A stretch of 64,000 nucleotides of DNA from Streptomyces olivaceoviridis. Lineage in GTDB: Bacteria; Actinomycetota; Actinomycetes; Streptomycetales; Streptomycetaceae. A program made the position numbers and the translations under genes. The notes beneath the pieces were generated by a model. The model worked only from the letters and a program-made list of their open reading frames with translations. It searched no databases and had not been told where the DNA came from. The DNA is taken from assembly GCF_014650115.1 (NCBI RefSeq), contig NZ_BMUI01000007.1, positions 1 to 64,000 on the forward strand, in the 5' to 3' direction. Positions 25,661 through 33,936 of this stretch are shown here, in pieces; positions within the stretch are counted from its first letter, which is position 1, and each line of letters starts with the position of its first letter.

Positions 25661-26599
25661 GTGGACACTGAGCCGAGTGACGAAGTGATCGTGGTCGGGA
25701 GCGGGATCGCCGGGCTGACGACGGCCGTGCTGCTGGCCGAGTCGGGCCGGCGCGTGCGGGTGTGGGCGCGGGAGCCGGCCGAGCGGACGACCTCGGCGGT
25801 CGCCGGCGGTCTGTGGTGGCCGTACCGCATCGAACCGGAGCCGCTGGCGGGCGCGTGGGCGCTGGAATCCCTGACGGTGTACGAGGAGCTGGCGGACCGG
25901 CCGGAGGAGACGGGGGTGCGTCTGGTCGACGGGGTGCACCACGGGGCCCGGCTGGACGAGCTGGGCCCGTGGGCGGGCCGGGTGCCGGGGCTGCGGGCGG
26001 TGGCCGAGGGGCTGGCGGCACGGCTGCCGGTGATCGACATGCCGGTGCATCTGGCCTGGCTGCGGCAGCGCCTGGCGGACGCGGGAGGCACGGTGGAGGT
26101 CCGCGAGGTGACCGACCTGGCCGCCGTGCCCGCCCCCGTGGTGGTCAACTGCACGGGGCTCGGGGCCCGCTCCCTGGTGCCGGACCCGACGGTGCGGCCG
26201 GTGCGCGGGCAACTGGTCGTGGTGGAGAACCCGGGCCTCACGAGCTGGTTCACCTCGGTCGACCACGCCTCGGCCGCGTCCGCGTACTTCATCCCGCAGC
26301 CGGGCCGGCTGCTCCTGGGCGGCACGGCCGAGGAGGACGACTGGTCCCTGGAGCCGGACCCGGCCACGGCCGAGGCGATCGTCGCCCGCTGCGCGGCAGT
26401 CCGGCCGGAGATCGCCGGCGCGCGGGTCCTCGCGCACCGGGTGGGGCTACGGCCGGCCCGGGAGGCGGTACGGCTGGAGCGGCAGCCCCTCCCGGACGGC
26501 CGCGTCCTGGTGCACGACTACGGCCACGGCGGCGCCGGCGTCACGGTGGCGTGGGGCTGCGCGAGGGAGGCGGCCGGTCTGGCGTTCCCGACGACCTGA
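25661..26599 (+). CDS. D-amino-acid oxidase, FAD-dependent
   Basis: 312-residue DAAO-family flavoprotein that deaminates D-amino acids to keto acids with H2O2 release. The FAD motif VVGSGIAGLTTAVLLAESG lies at 11-29, then TTSAVAGGLWWPYR (~48). The C-terminal VGLRPAREAVRLE and HDYGHGGAGVTVAWGCA hold the substrate Arg and the FAD-binding Gly-rich loop. The GTG start has no SD; TATCGT ends six bases before it, so the mRNA is probably leaderless. No secretion signal. Confidence 0.9.
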   Translation: MDTEPSDEVIVVGSGIAGLTTAVLLAESGRRVRVWAREPAERTTSAVAGGLWWPYRIEPEPLAGAWALESLTVYEELADRPEETGVRLVDGVHHGARLDELGPWAGRVPGLRAVAEGLAARLPVIDMPVHLAWLRQRLADAGGTVEVREVTDLAAVPAPVVVNCTGLGARSLVPDPTVRPVRGQLVVVENPGLTSWFTSVDHASAASAYFIPQPGRLLLGGTAEEDDWSLEPDPATAEAIVARCAAVRPEIAGARVLAHRVGLRPAREAVRLERQPLPDGRVLVHDYGHGGAGVTVAWGCAREAAGLAFPTT

Positions 26600-26670
26600 G
26601 CCGGCGGTCGGCAGGGGCCGAGGTGGGATCCCCGGCCCCGAGCGTTCGGACGCGCGGCACCGCACCCCCC

Positions 26671-26719
26671 AAGGGGCGCGGGGAACCGCGCGACCGGCCC
26701 ACGACGACCCGCGGCCGGA
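26671..26719 (+). repeat. Streptomyces intergenic repeat, copy B
   Basis: Starts AAGGGGCGCGGGG and continues through a small hairpin (CGCGG-GGAA-CCGCG, 26677-26690) to the CGACCGGCCCACGACG block. The opening 13 bases and that block match copy A at 6930-7005. It lies between the convergent DAAO and peptidase genes, where it may add to transcription termination. Confidence 0.75.
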
Positions 26720-26785
26720 CCGGAGGACCAGGCGCCCCCGGACCGGTGCCGCGGTGGGCCGCGGTGGGCCGCGGTGGCGGAAACG

Positions 26786-28735
26786 TCAGCCCACCGGAAC
26801 GTGCCGGACGGTACCCGGTGCCCCGACGCCGTCCAGAACCCTCGGCGCGGGCGCCCCGGTGCTGCCTGACGTGGCCCGGACGAACGCCCCCGCGCCGCCC
26901 ACCAACGGCACCGTCGCCGTCGTGCGGGACAGGTCCACGGTGAGCGTCGGCCGGCCGGCCGGAGGGTCGATGAGGTCCTTGTCCGTCCCGGCGACGATCA
27001 GGGCCAGCCGGTGCCCCGCGGGGACGACGTGGTCGGTGGCCGCGAGGTCCAGGGTGATGGCGTACGCCCTGCCCGGCGTCAGCGGCACGCCCCGGGCCGG
27101 CCAGGCGTAGTGGCCGAGGTCGGCCCAGCCCCGGCTGACCACGGTGTAGTCGACGGCGGCCGTCTTCGCCGCGGTCTCCTTGAAGCAGGCGCTGTCCCCG
27201 GCCGTGCTCCCGCCCCAGCAGCTGCGCTCGGTGAGGGTGGTGATGCCCTCGGCGCGGTCGGCGTAGTCGCGGATGGTGTCCGGGCCGACGTCGACCAGCA
27301 CGGCGGACAGATGGGCGGAGCCGGTCGTCGGGGTCGCGGTGACCGTGACCGTGGAGGAGCCGGACAGGCGCAGGTCCCGGGTGAGCGGCGCCGTGAGGAA
27401 GCCTGCCTTCTCGGGTGTGGCCGTGGTGAGGTGCGCGGCCCAGTCGGTCTCGCTCAGCGCCGGGTCGTCCGTGAAGCTCTCGGTGCCGGTGCCCGGACGC
27501 GGGCCGAGGGTGCCGACGCCGGCCTGGCCGCCGGCGGCCGGGTGCAGGACGGCGGTGCGGGTGCCGCGCGGGGGCCAGGCGGCGGAGGTGACCCACTGGT
27601 CGGGGTGGCGTTCGATGTCGGCCATCGGCTCGCGGTCGATGCCGTTGTCGTAGCCGAGGAGTTCGTGGTCGAACCAGCGGTGCAGGGTGTCGACCCAGGC
27701 GCCGCGCCGGTAGTCGAAGGGGTCGACGTGCCCGGTCTGGGAGAGCCAGATCTTGCGCTCCACACCGTGCCGGGCGAGGGCGTCCCACCACTGGCCGAAG
27801 TGCTTGGTGCGGACGTTGAGGTCCTGCATGCCGTGCACCAGGAACACGCTGGCGCGCACCTTCGCCGCGTCCTTGACGTAGTCCCGCTCGGTCCACAGCG
27901 GGGTCCGGTCGCCGCTGCGCGGGCTGCCGTCGGCGAGCTTCTGCCGCACGGCCGCGCAGTGGGCCTGCGCGTCGGCGCTCTCGACGTAGCCGGCCAGTTC
28001 GTCGGGGCCGCCCTCGTAGAGCGGGGCGCCCTGCGCGAAGTAGTAGTCGTACCAGGAGGAGATCGCGCTGATCGGGACGATCGTCCTCAGGCCCTTGACG
28101 CCGGTGGCGGCGACGCCGTTGGCGATGGTGCCGTCCCAGCTCTTGCCGATCATGCCGGTTCTGCCGTTGGTCCAGCCGGCCGTCACCGGGGTGCCGCCCG
28201 TACGGCTGGTGTAGGCCCGGGCGCGGCCGTTCAGCCAGTCGACCACGGCCTTCGCGGACAGGATGTCGGACCGGCCGCCGACGTCGACGCAGCCGTCGGA
28301 GCGGTTGGTGCCGGCGAGGTCGACGCCGACGAAGGCGTAACCGCGGGGCACGAAGTAGTTGTCGTAGAACAGCGGCATCTGCACGACGTGGCCCTGGGCG
28401 TCGTACGTCTTGCGCTGGCTCTCGTTGCCGCGCCCGCAGCAGGAGTAGTAGGGGCTGGCGTCCATGACGACCGGTACCTTGCGGCCCTGCCGGGCGGGTT
28501 CGGCGGGCCGGACGATGTCGGCGGCGACGCGGTCGGTCCGTCCGTCGCCGTCCTCGTCGAGGCCGGTGTCCACCCACACGGACTCGCGCACGGCGTCGGC
28601 GTAGGAGTAGACGGGTCTGCTCTCCTGCGGCGCGGCGGCCCGGGCGGCGGCCGGGGTGAGGAAGGTGGCCGTCAGGGCGGCGACGGCAGCGGTGACGAGC
28701 GTTCTCCGGATCGTGGAGCGCGTGCGTTTCGGCAT
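26786..28735 (-). CDS. Secreted Xaa-Pro dipeptidyl-peptidase (S15/CocE family)
   Basis: 649 residues with an N-terminal signal peptide (basic MPKRTRSTIRRT, hydrophobic core, cleavage near ARAAA). Alpha/beta-hydrolase domain: nucleophile Ser in GKSWDG (~198), Asp near VFLVHGMQDLNV (~301), His in SQTGHVDPF (~332). The C-terminal third is the beta-rich X-Pro dipeptidyl-peptidase C-terminal domain. It releases Xaa-Pro dipeptides from peptides outside the cell. The ATG at 28735 lacks a strong SD. The divergent neighbour encodes a secreted aminopeptidase, so the pair looks like an extracellular peptide-scavenging module. Confidence 0.88.
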   Translation of the reverse strand: MPKRTRSTIRRTLVTAAVAALTATFLTPAAARAAAPQESRPVYSYADAVRESVWVDTGLDEDGDGRTDRVAADIVRPAEPARQGRKVPVVMDASPYYSCCGRGNESQRKTYDAQGHVVQMPLFYDNYFVPRGYAFVGVDLAGTNRSDGCVDVGGRSDILSAKAVVDWLNGRARAYTSRTGGTPVTAGWTNGRTGMIGKSWDGTIANGVAATGVKGLRTIVPISAISSWYDYYFAQGAPLYEGGPDELAGYVESADAQAHCAAVRQKLADGSPRSGDRTPLWTERDYVKDAAKVRASVFLVHGMQDLNVRTKHFGQWWDALARHGVERKIWLSQTGHVDPFDYRRGAWVDTLHRWFDHELLGYDNGIDREPMADIERHPDQWVTSAAWPPRGTRTAVLHPAAGGQAGVGTLGPRPGTGTESFTDDPALSETDWAAHLTTATPEKAGFLTAPLTRDLRLSGSSTVTVTATPTTGSAHLSAVLVDVGPDTIRDYADRAEGITTLTERSCWGGSTAGDSACFKETAAKTAAVDYTVVSRGWADLGHYAWPARGVPLTPGRAYAITLDLAATDHVVPAGHRLALIVAGTDKDLIDPPAGRPTLTVDLSRTTATVPLVGGAGAFVRATSGSTGAPAPRVLDGVGAPGTVRHVPVG

Positions 28736-28910
28736 GCGCGGACGGTACCCCCGTCAACGCCCTTACAGAAGAAGGCTTTCCGGTGCGCGTGACGGCTGAA
28801 TGGCGATCGTGTGACAGAAGGGGCCATGGACAGGTCAGTGGCCACAGGGACTGAATAGGATCCGAACTGATCTCCGAACGGACGCACCGTCCCTACGACT
28901 TGGAGCTGAC

Positions 28911-30398
28911 GTGCACCGCAGAATCATCGCACCGGGCGCGCTCGCGGCGGCCTCCCTCCTGCTGGCGATCCCGGCATCGGCCGCGAGTTACTCCCCCGGC
29001 GCACCGGGCATCGGCGACCCCTACTACCCGTACTACGGCAACGGCGGCTACGACGTCGCGCACTACGACCTGAGGCTCCAGTACCAGCCGAAGACGGACG
29101 AGTTGCAGGGCACGGCGACGATCCTGGCGAAGACCACCCAGGACCTGTCCAGCTTCGACCTGGACTTCCTGCTGGACGTGAGCGAGGTGCGGGTCAACGG
29201 CGCCAAGGCGTCCTTCACGACGTCCGGCCAGCACGAACTGGTCGTCACCCCCAAGACGCCGCTGGCCAAGGGCACCGCGATCACGGTCGTGGTCCGCTAC
29301 AGCGGGGTCCCGTCGACGAAGAGCGCCTACGGCTTCTCCACCTGGCACCGCACGCCGGACGGCGCGGTGGCCGCCGACGAGCCCGAGGCCGCCTGGTGGT
29401 GGTTCCCGAGCAACGACCACCCGAGCGACAAGGCCACCTACGACGTGTCGGTGGCCGTGCCGGACGGCACCCAGGCCATCTCCAACGGCACGCTCCAGTC
29501 GACCAGTTCGAAGCTGGGCTGGACCCGCTACAACTGGCGGCAGAACAAGCCGCAGGCGACCTATCTGGCCACGCTCGCGCTCGGCCGGTTCGACATCACC
29601 ACCAGCACCTCCGACGGCGGCGTGCCCGTCATCAACGCCTACAGCAAGGACCTCGGCGACAACGACGGGGCCGCTCGGGCCAGCGTGGAGCGCACCGGTG
29701 AGATCGTGGACTGGCTGAGCGACTACTTCGGACCGTATCCGTTCGCTTCGGCGGGCGGCTACGTGCCGAACACCACCACCGGCTACGCGCTGGAGACGCA
29801 GACCCGCGTCTACTACAGCCCGCGTCAGTTCGCGAACGGCTCCAACACCTCGGTGGTCGTGCACGAGCTGGCCCACCAGTGGTACGGCGACGACGTGTCG
29901 GTCAAGGGCTGGAAGGACATCTGGATCAACGAGGGCTTCGCCCGGTACGCGCAGTGGCTGTGGTCCGAGCACGAGGGCGAGGGCACCACGCAGGAACTCG
30001 CCGACTACGTCTACGCCTCGCACCCGGCCGACGACGCCTTCTGGACGGTGAAGCCCGGCGACCCGGGCCCGGACGAGCAGTTCGGTGCCGCCGTCTACGA
30101 CCGGGGTGCCCTCGCCATCCAGGCGCTGCGCAACGAGATCGGTGACGACGCCTTCTTCGCGATCCTGAAGGGTTGGCCGAAGGAGCACGCCTACGGCAAC
30201 GCCTCGGTCGCCGACTTCCAGAAGTACGCCGAGCGGGTGTCCGGCAAGCCGCTGGCCGCGCTGTTCGACACCTGGCTGTTCCAGCCGGAGAAGCCGGCGT
30301 CGCCGGCGGTCCGGGGCCTGGCGAAGACGGGTACGGCGGTGGAGCGGCCGAAGTCCTGGAAGAAGATCGAGGCGACGAACGCCGTCCACGGGCACTGA
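28911..30398 (+). CDS. Secreted M1-family metalloaminopeptidase
   Basis: 495 residues. A signal peptide ends near ASAASY. The zinc motif HELAHQW lies at ~317, and the third ligand Glu in WINEGFARYAQWLW at ~340. The upstream GYALETQTRVYY region replaces the GAMEN exopeptidase motif with the short-protease variant, and the protein lacks the large C-terminal helical domain of full-length PepN (~850 residues). It therefore belongs to the short extracellular M1 group. GTG at 28911 has TGGAG five bases upstream. A perfect palindrome follows the stop. Confidence 0.9.
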   Translation: MHRRIIAPGALAAASLLLAIPASAASYSPGAPGIGDPYYPYYGNGGYDVAHYDLRLQYQPKTDELQGTATILAKTTQDLSSFDLDFLLDVSEVRVNGAKASFTTSGQHELVVTPKTPLAKGTAITVVVRYSGVPSTKSAYGFSTWHRTPDGAVAADEPEAAWWWFPSNDHPSDKATYDVSVAVPDGTQAISNGTLQSTSSKLGWTRYNWRQNKPQATYLATLALGRFDITTSTSDGGVPVINAYSKDLGDNDGAARASVERTGEIVDWLSDYFGPYPFASAGGYVPNTTTGYALETQTRVYYSPRQFANGSNTSVVVHELAHQWYGDDVSVKGWKDIWINEGFARYAQWLWSEHEGEGTTQELADYVYASHPADDAFWTVKPGDPGPDEQFGAAVYDRGALAIQALRNEIGDDAFFAILKGWPKEHAYGNASVADFQKYAERVSGKPLAALFDTWLFQPEKPASPAVRGLAKTGTAVERPKSWKKIEATNAVHGH

Positions 30399-30399
30399 G

Positions 30400-30419
30400 C
30401 CGGGCCCGCGGGCCCGGCG
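30400..30419. terminator. Palindromic terminator between convergent genes
   Basis: A perfect 20-bp palindrome (GCCGGGCCCG followed by its complement) begins two bases after the stop of the M1 peptidase gene and ends ten bases before the stop of the PfkB gene. It can terminate from both sides. Confidence 0.7.
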
Positions 30420-30429
30420 CCCCGGCGCC

Positions 30430-31347
30430 TCAGCGGCTCGGTTCCGACGCCTCTCGCAGCAGCTCGTCCCGGCCTATCGCGTCCGCGCGGGCGGCCGGGA
30501 CGGTGCACGCGTAGGCGCCCGCGACCGCGCCGTACCGGGCGCATCGCCGGGGTGGCTCGCCGCTCAGCCGGCCGTAGAGGAACGCGGCGGCGAAGGCGTC
30601 GCCCGCGCCGTTGGAGTCGACCACCGGCGCGGACGGGGTCACCGCCGGTATCCGGGTCAGCTCGCCGTCGGCCAGCAGCAGGGCGCCCTCCGCCCCGGCG
30701 GTGGCGACGACGGTCCCGGCCCGCCCGCGCTCGGCGATACGCCGCATGGTCCGCTCGGGGTCGGTCAGGTTCGCGGCCGACAGGAAGACGACGTCGGCCG
30801 CGAACGCGAACGGCTCGTGGTACGGGTTCTCGCCGTCCCAGTCGTGCAGGTCGGTGGAGAGCGGCAGGCCCGTCTCGCGCAGGACCGGCAGGGCGTGGGC
30901 GCAGGGCTGGGTGATGGTCACGTGCACATGCCGGCTGGCGGCGGCCAGCGCGCGCAGGCGGGCCTCGGGGAAGCGGTCGTCGGGGTGGGCACGGCTGGTG
31001 TCGTACAGGGACAGCCGGCGGCCGTCCGGGCCGACGAGATTGACCGCGCGCTTGGTGCCGGCCGGCTGGGGCAGGGCGGTGAGGGCGATGCCGTGCTCGC
31101 GGTGCAGGGCGCGCACGAGGTCGCCCTCGGGGTCGTCGCCGAGCAGGTCGAGGTGGTGGGTGCGCAGGCCGAGCCTGGCCAGTCCGAGGGCGACGAAGTC
31201 GCCGGTCTGGCCCGCGCGGGTGCGGATCCCCGAGTCGATCATGTAGCTGTCGGCGTACGGCAGGGGAAGCTCGGGGACCGGGATGACGGTGTCCACACCG
31301 GCCCCGCCCAGCACCAGTACGTCGGTCGTGTCCGTTCGCCCGGTCAT
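30430..31347 (-). CDS. PfkB/ribokinase-family carbohydrate kinase
   Basis: 305 residues. The N-terminal GGAGVDTVIPVPELP strand and SGIRTRAGQTGDFVALGLARLG (~45) form the substrate site, and the C-terminal signature DSNGAGDAFAAAFLYG (~250) contains the catalytic Asp and the anion hole. The ribokinase branch phosphorylates ribose, nucleosides or other sugars; the exact substrate cannot be chosen. ATG at 31347 has GGAGG seven bases upstream. The upstream gap of 130 bases contains a small inverted repeat GCCAC-TGACA-GTGGC (31454-31468) that may be an operator or the terminator of the permease gene. Confidence 0.87.
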   Translation of the reverse strand: MTGRTDTTDVLVLGGAGVDTVIPVPELPLPYADSYMIDSGIRTRAGQTGDFVALGLARLGLRTHHLDLLGDDPEGDLVRALHREHGIALTALPQPAGTKRAVNLVGPDGRRLSLYDTSRAHPDDRFPEARLRALAAASRHVHVTITQPCAHALPVLRETGLPLSTDLHDWDGENPYHEPFAFAADVVFLSAANLTDPERTMRRIAERGRAGTVVATAGAEGALLLADGELTRIPAVTPSAPVVDSNGAGDAFAAAFLYGRLSGEPPRRCARYGAVAGAYACTVPAARADAIGRDELLREASEPSR

Positions 31348-31477
31348 CCCGCGTCCTCCCCCTCCGCGCGCCCCCTCCGGGACGCCCCCCCGACGGCACG
31401 GTGGCGTCCTGCCGGAGCCGCGTGATCTCCGGTACGACGCCACCGTACGCGATGCCACTGACAGTGGCGCCGGACCG

Positions 31478-32944
31478 CTACTTCGACAGCTCGGTCAGCT
31501 CCTGGCCGGTGCTGTCCGCCACCCGGCGGCGGACGCCGAACCAGCCGGCGACCAGCATGACGGCGATCACCGGGACGAGGAGCAGGGTCCTGCGGCCGAC
31601 CTCGGCGTCGTTCCACATCATGCCGAGGCAGACCAGCAGGAACACCACGGTGGCGATCTCCGTGACCGGGCTGAACTTCAGCTGGAAGTGCGGCCGGGTC
31701 ACCAGGCCCGCGCGGGCGCGGCGGACGAAGACCAGGTGGCAGACCATGATGATCACCCAGGTGCTGATGATGCCGAGCGAGGCGACGTTCAGCACGATCT
31801 CGAAGGCCTGGCTGGGGACCAGGTAGTTCAGGCCGACACCGAGCACGCAGACCGCGCAGGTCAGCAGGATGCCGCCGTAGGGCACCTGGCTGCGGTTCAT
31901 GCGGGCCGTGAACTTCGGCGCCGAGCCGGCCATGGCCATCGAGCGCAGGATGCGGCCGGTGGAGTACAGGCCGGAGTTGAGCGAGGACATGGCGGCGGTC
32001 AGCACGACCAGGTTCATCACGTCACCGGCCGCCGGGACGCCGATCTTGGACAGCACGGTCACGAACGGGCTCTGGTCGGCGGAGTACACCGAGCCGGGCA
32101 GCAGCAGGGCGAGGAGCACGACCGAGCCGACGTAGAACAGACCCACCCGCCACATGATCGAGTTCACCGCGCGCGGGACCACCTTCTCCGGCTCGGCGGT
32201 CTCGCCGGCGGCCACGCCGACCAGTTCCAGGGCGGCGTACGCGAAGATCACGCCCTGCATGACCAGGACGACCGGCATCAGGCCGTGCGGGAAGACACCG
32301 CCGTGGTCGGTGATGACCCCGAGGCCCGGCTTGCTGCCGTCGACGTCGTGCTGGGTCGCCAGCAGGAAGATGCCGATCAGCATGAAGCCCACGAGGGTGG
32401 CGACCTTGATGATCGCGAACCAGAACTCCATCTCGCCGAAGATCTTCACCGAGATCAGGTTCACGGCGAGGACGACCGCGAGGGCGATCAGCGCCAGCAC
32501 CCACTGCGGGATGGACGTGAACATGCTCCAGTAGTGCGTATAGAGCGCGATCGCGGTGATGTCGGCGATGCCGGTGGTCGACCAGTTCAGGAAGTACATC
32601 CAGCCGGCGACATAGGCGCCCTTCTCGCCGAGGAACTCGCGCGCGTACGACACGAAGGAGCCGGAGGAGGGCCGGTACAGGACCAGCTCGCCCAGGGCCC
32701 GGACGACGAAGAACGCGAAGACACCGCAGACCAGGTAGGCCAGGGCGAGCGCCGGTCCCGCGTTGTGCAGGCGTCCGCCGGCGCCCAGGAAGAGGCCGGT
32801 GCCGATGGCGCCGCCGATGGCGATCATGTTGATGTGGCGGGCCTTGAGGTCCTTGCTGTAACCGGCGTCGCCCGCGTCCGCGGGCGTCCGGGCCACCTGG
32901 GGGTGGGTGGTGGCCTGAGCCGATTCCACAGCTTCCTTGCTCAC
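31478..32944 (-). CDS. Amino-acid permease, APC superfamily (AnsP/GabP-like)
   Basis: 488 residues with twelve predicted transmembrane helices. The first helix motif IAIGGAIGTGLFLGAGG (~60), followed by GELVLYRPSSGSFVSYARE, is the AAT/AnsP-type signature of amino-acid:H+ symporters. I lean towards asparagine or another polar/aromatic substrate, but the sequence does not decide. GTG at 32944 has AGGAAG 11 bases upstream; a GTG four codons earlier is possible. It is divergent from a MerR regulator gene across 221 bases, which suggests control by that regulator. Confidence 0.85.
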   Translation of the reverse strand: MSKEAVESAQATTHPQVARTPADAGDAGYSKDLKARHINMIAIGGAIGTGLFLGAGGRLHNAGPALALAYLVCGVFAFFVVRALGELVLYRPSSGSFVSYAREFLGEKGAYVAGWMYFLNWSTTGIADITAIALYTHYWSMFTSIPQWVLALIALAVVLAVNLISVKIFGEMEFWFAIIKVATLVGFMLIGIFLLATQHDVDGSKPGLGVITDHGGVFPHGLMPVVLVMQGVIFAYAALELVGVAAGETAEPEKVVPRAVNSIMWRVGLFYVGSVVLLALLLPGSVYSADQSPFVTVLSKIGVPAAGDVMNLVVLTAAMSSLNSGLYSTGRILRSMAMAGSAPKFTARMNRSQVPYGGILLTCAVCVLGVGLNYLVPSQAFEIVLNVASLGIISTWVIIMVCHLVFVRRARAGLVTRPHFQLKFSPVTEIATVVFLLVCLGMMWNDAEVGRRTLLLVPVIAVMLVAGWFGVRRRVADSTGQELTELSK

Positions 32945-33165
32945 GGGTGGTTTCACTTCCTGGTGCGCCCGGCCCTCATGGGCCCGGGGTACGTGCAGGT
33001 CTCGGCCCGCACCACCCTCGTGCCGCGGTACAGACCAAGCCAGCAGCTTCCCAGGCAGACCGTCCGGCATGCGATGGTCCAGGTCACACAGCGGTTCTTC
33101 TCACACGGTCCTCACGGTCTCGCCCCGGGTTTCACACCATTGGTGAGACAGCGATACTGCTGCAC

Positions 33166-33930
33166 ATGACGACCGACACCGGCGAGCCCACCCTGACGAT
33201 CGACGAGCTGGCCGCGCGGGCGGGCGTCACGGTGCGCACAGTCCGCTTCTACGGCACCAAGGGGCTGCTGCCGCCGCCGGTCATCGGCCCGCGCCGGGTC
33301 GGCCACTACGGCCGGGAGCACCTGGCCCGGCTGGAGCTGATCGAGGAGATGCAGCACCAGGGCATGACCCTCGCGGCGATCGAACGGCATCTGCGGCAGC
33401 TGCCGGCCGACCTCGGTCCGCACGATCTGGCGATCCACCGGGCGGTGGTCGCCTCCTGGGCGCCGGACACCGTCGAGACCGTGTCCCGCGCGGAGCTGGA
33501 GCGGCGGGCGGGGCGCCGGCTGGCCGGGGAGGACGTGGACCGGCTGGCCGCGATGAACGTCGTGGCGCGGGACGGGGAGTCCTTCCGCGTGGACTGCGGT
33601 CTGCTGCGGCTCGCGGTGCGGCTCCTCGACGTACCGCTGTCGCAGGAGACCATCCTGGCCGCCCGGACCGTTCTGACCGGCCACGCGCGCGCGGCGGCCC
33701 ACGAGCTGTCGGACCTGCTGCGGCAGGCCGTCGCCGAACGCGACACACGGGACGTGAAGTCGCTGTCGGCCCATATGCACCCGCTCGTGGTGCAGGCGCT
33801 GCTCACCACCTTCCAGCGGTCGCTGAAGGAGGAGCTGCGCCAGTGGCTGGACGGCGCGGCGGACCGGGAGACCCCGTCCGGGGGCACGGCGGCCCCGGAA
33901 GCGGGGTCCCGGGGCACGCCGTCCGGCTGA
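33166..33930 (+). CDS. MerR-family transcriptional regulator
   Basis: 254 residues. The N-terminal winged helix is TIDELAARAGVTVRTVRFYG (~8-27), followed by the MerR dimer helix. The remaining ~170 residues are a helical effector domain without the cysteines of metal sensors, so it probably senses an organic ligand. The C-terminus is a low-complexity Gly/Pro tail. The ATG is preceded by GATACT (33152-33157) and no SD, so the transcript may be leaderless. CACCATTGGTG (33135-33145), a 5-bp inverted repeat, lies between possible -35 and -10 boxes where MerR proteins usually bind. Six bases separate its stop from the convergent fadB stop. Confidence 0.85.
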   Translation: MTTDTGEPTLTIDELAARAGVTVRTVRFYGTKGLLPPPVIGPRRVGHYGREHLARLELIEEMQHQGMTLAAIERHLRQLPADLGPHDLAIHRAVVASWAPDTVETVSRAELERRAGRRLAGEDVDRLAAMNVVARDGESFRVDCGLLRLAVRLLDVPLSQETILAARTVLTGHARAAAHELSDLLRQAVAERDTRDVKSLSAHMHPLVVQALLTTFQRSLKEELRQWLDGAADRETPSGGTAAPEAGSRGTPSG

Positions 33931-33936
33931 GGCGCG

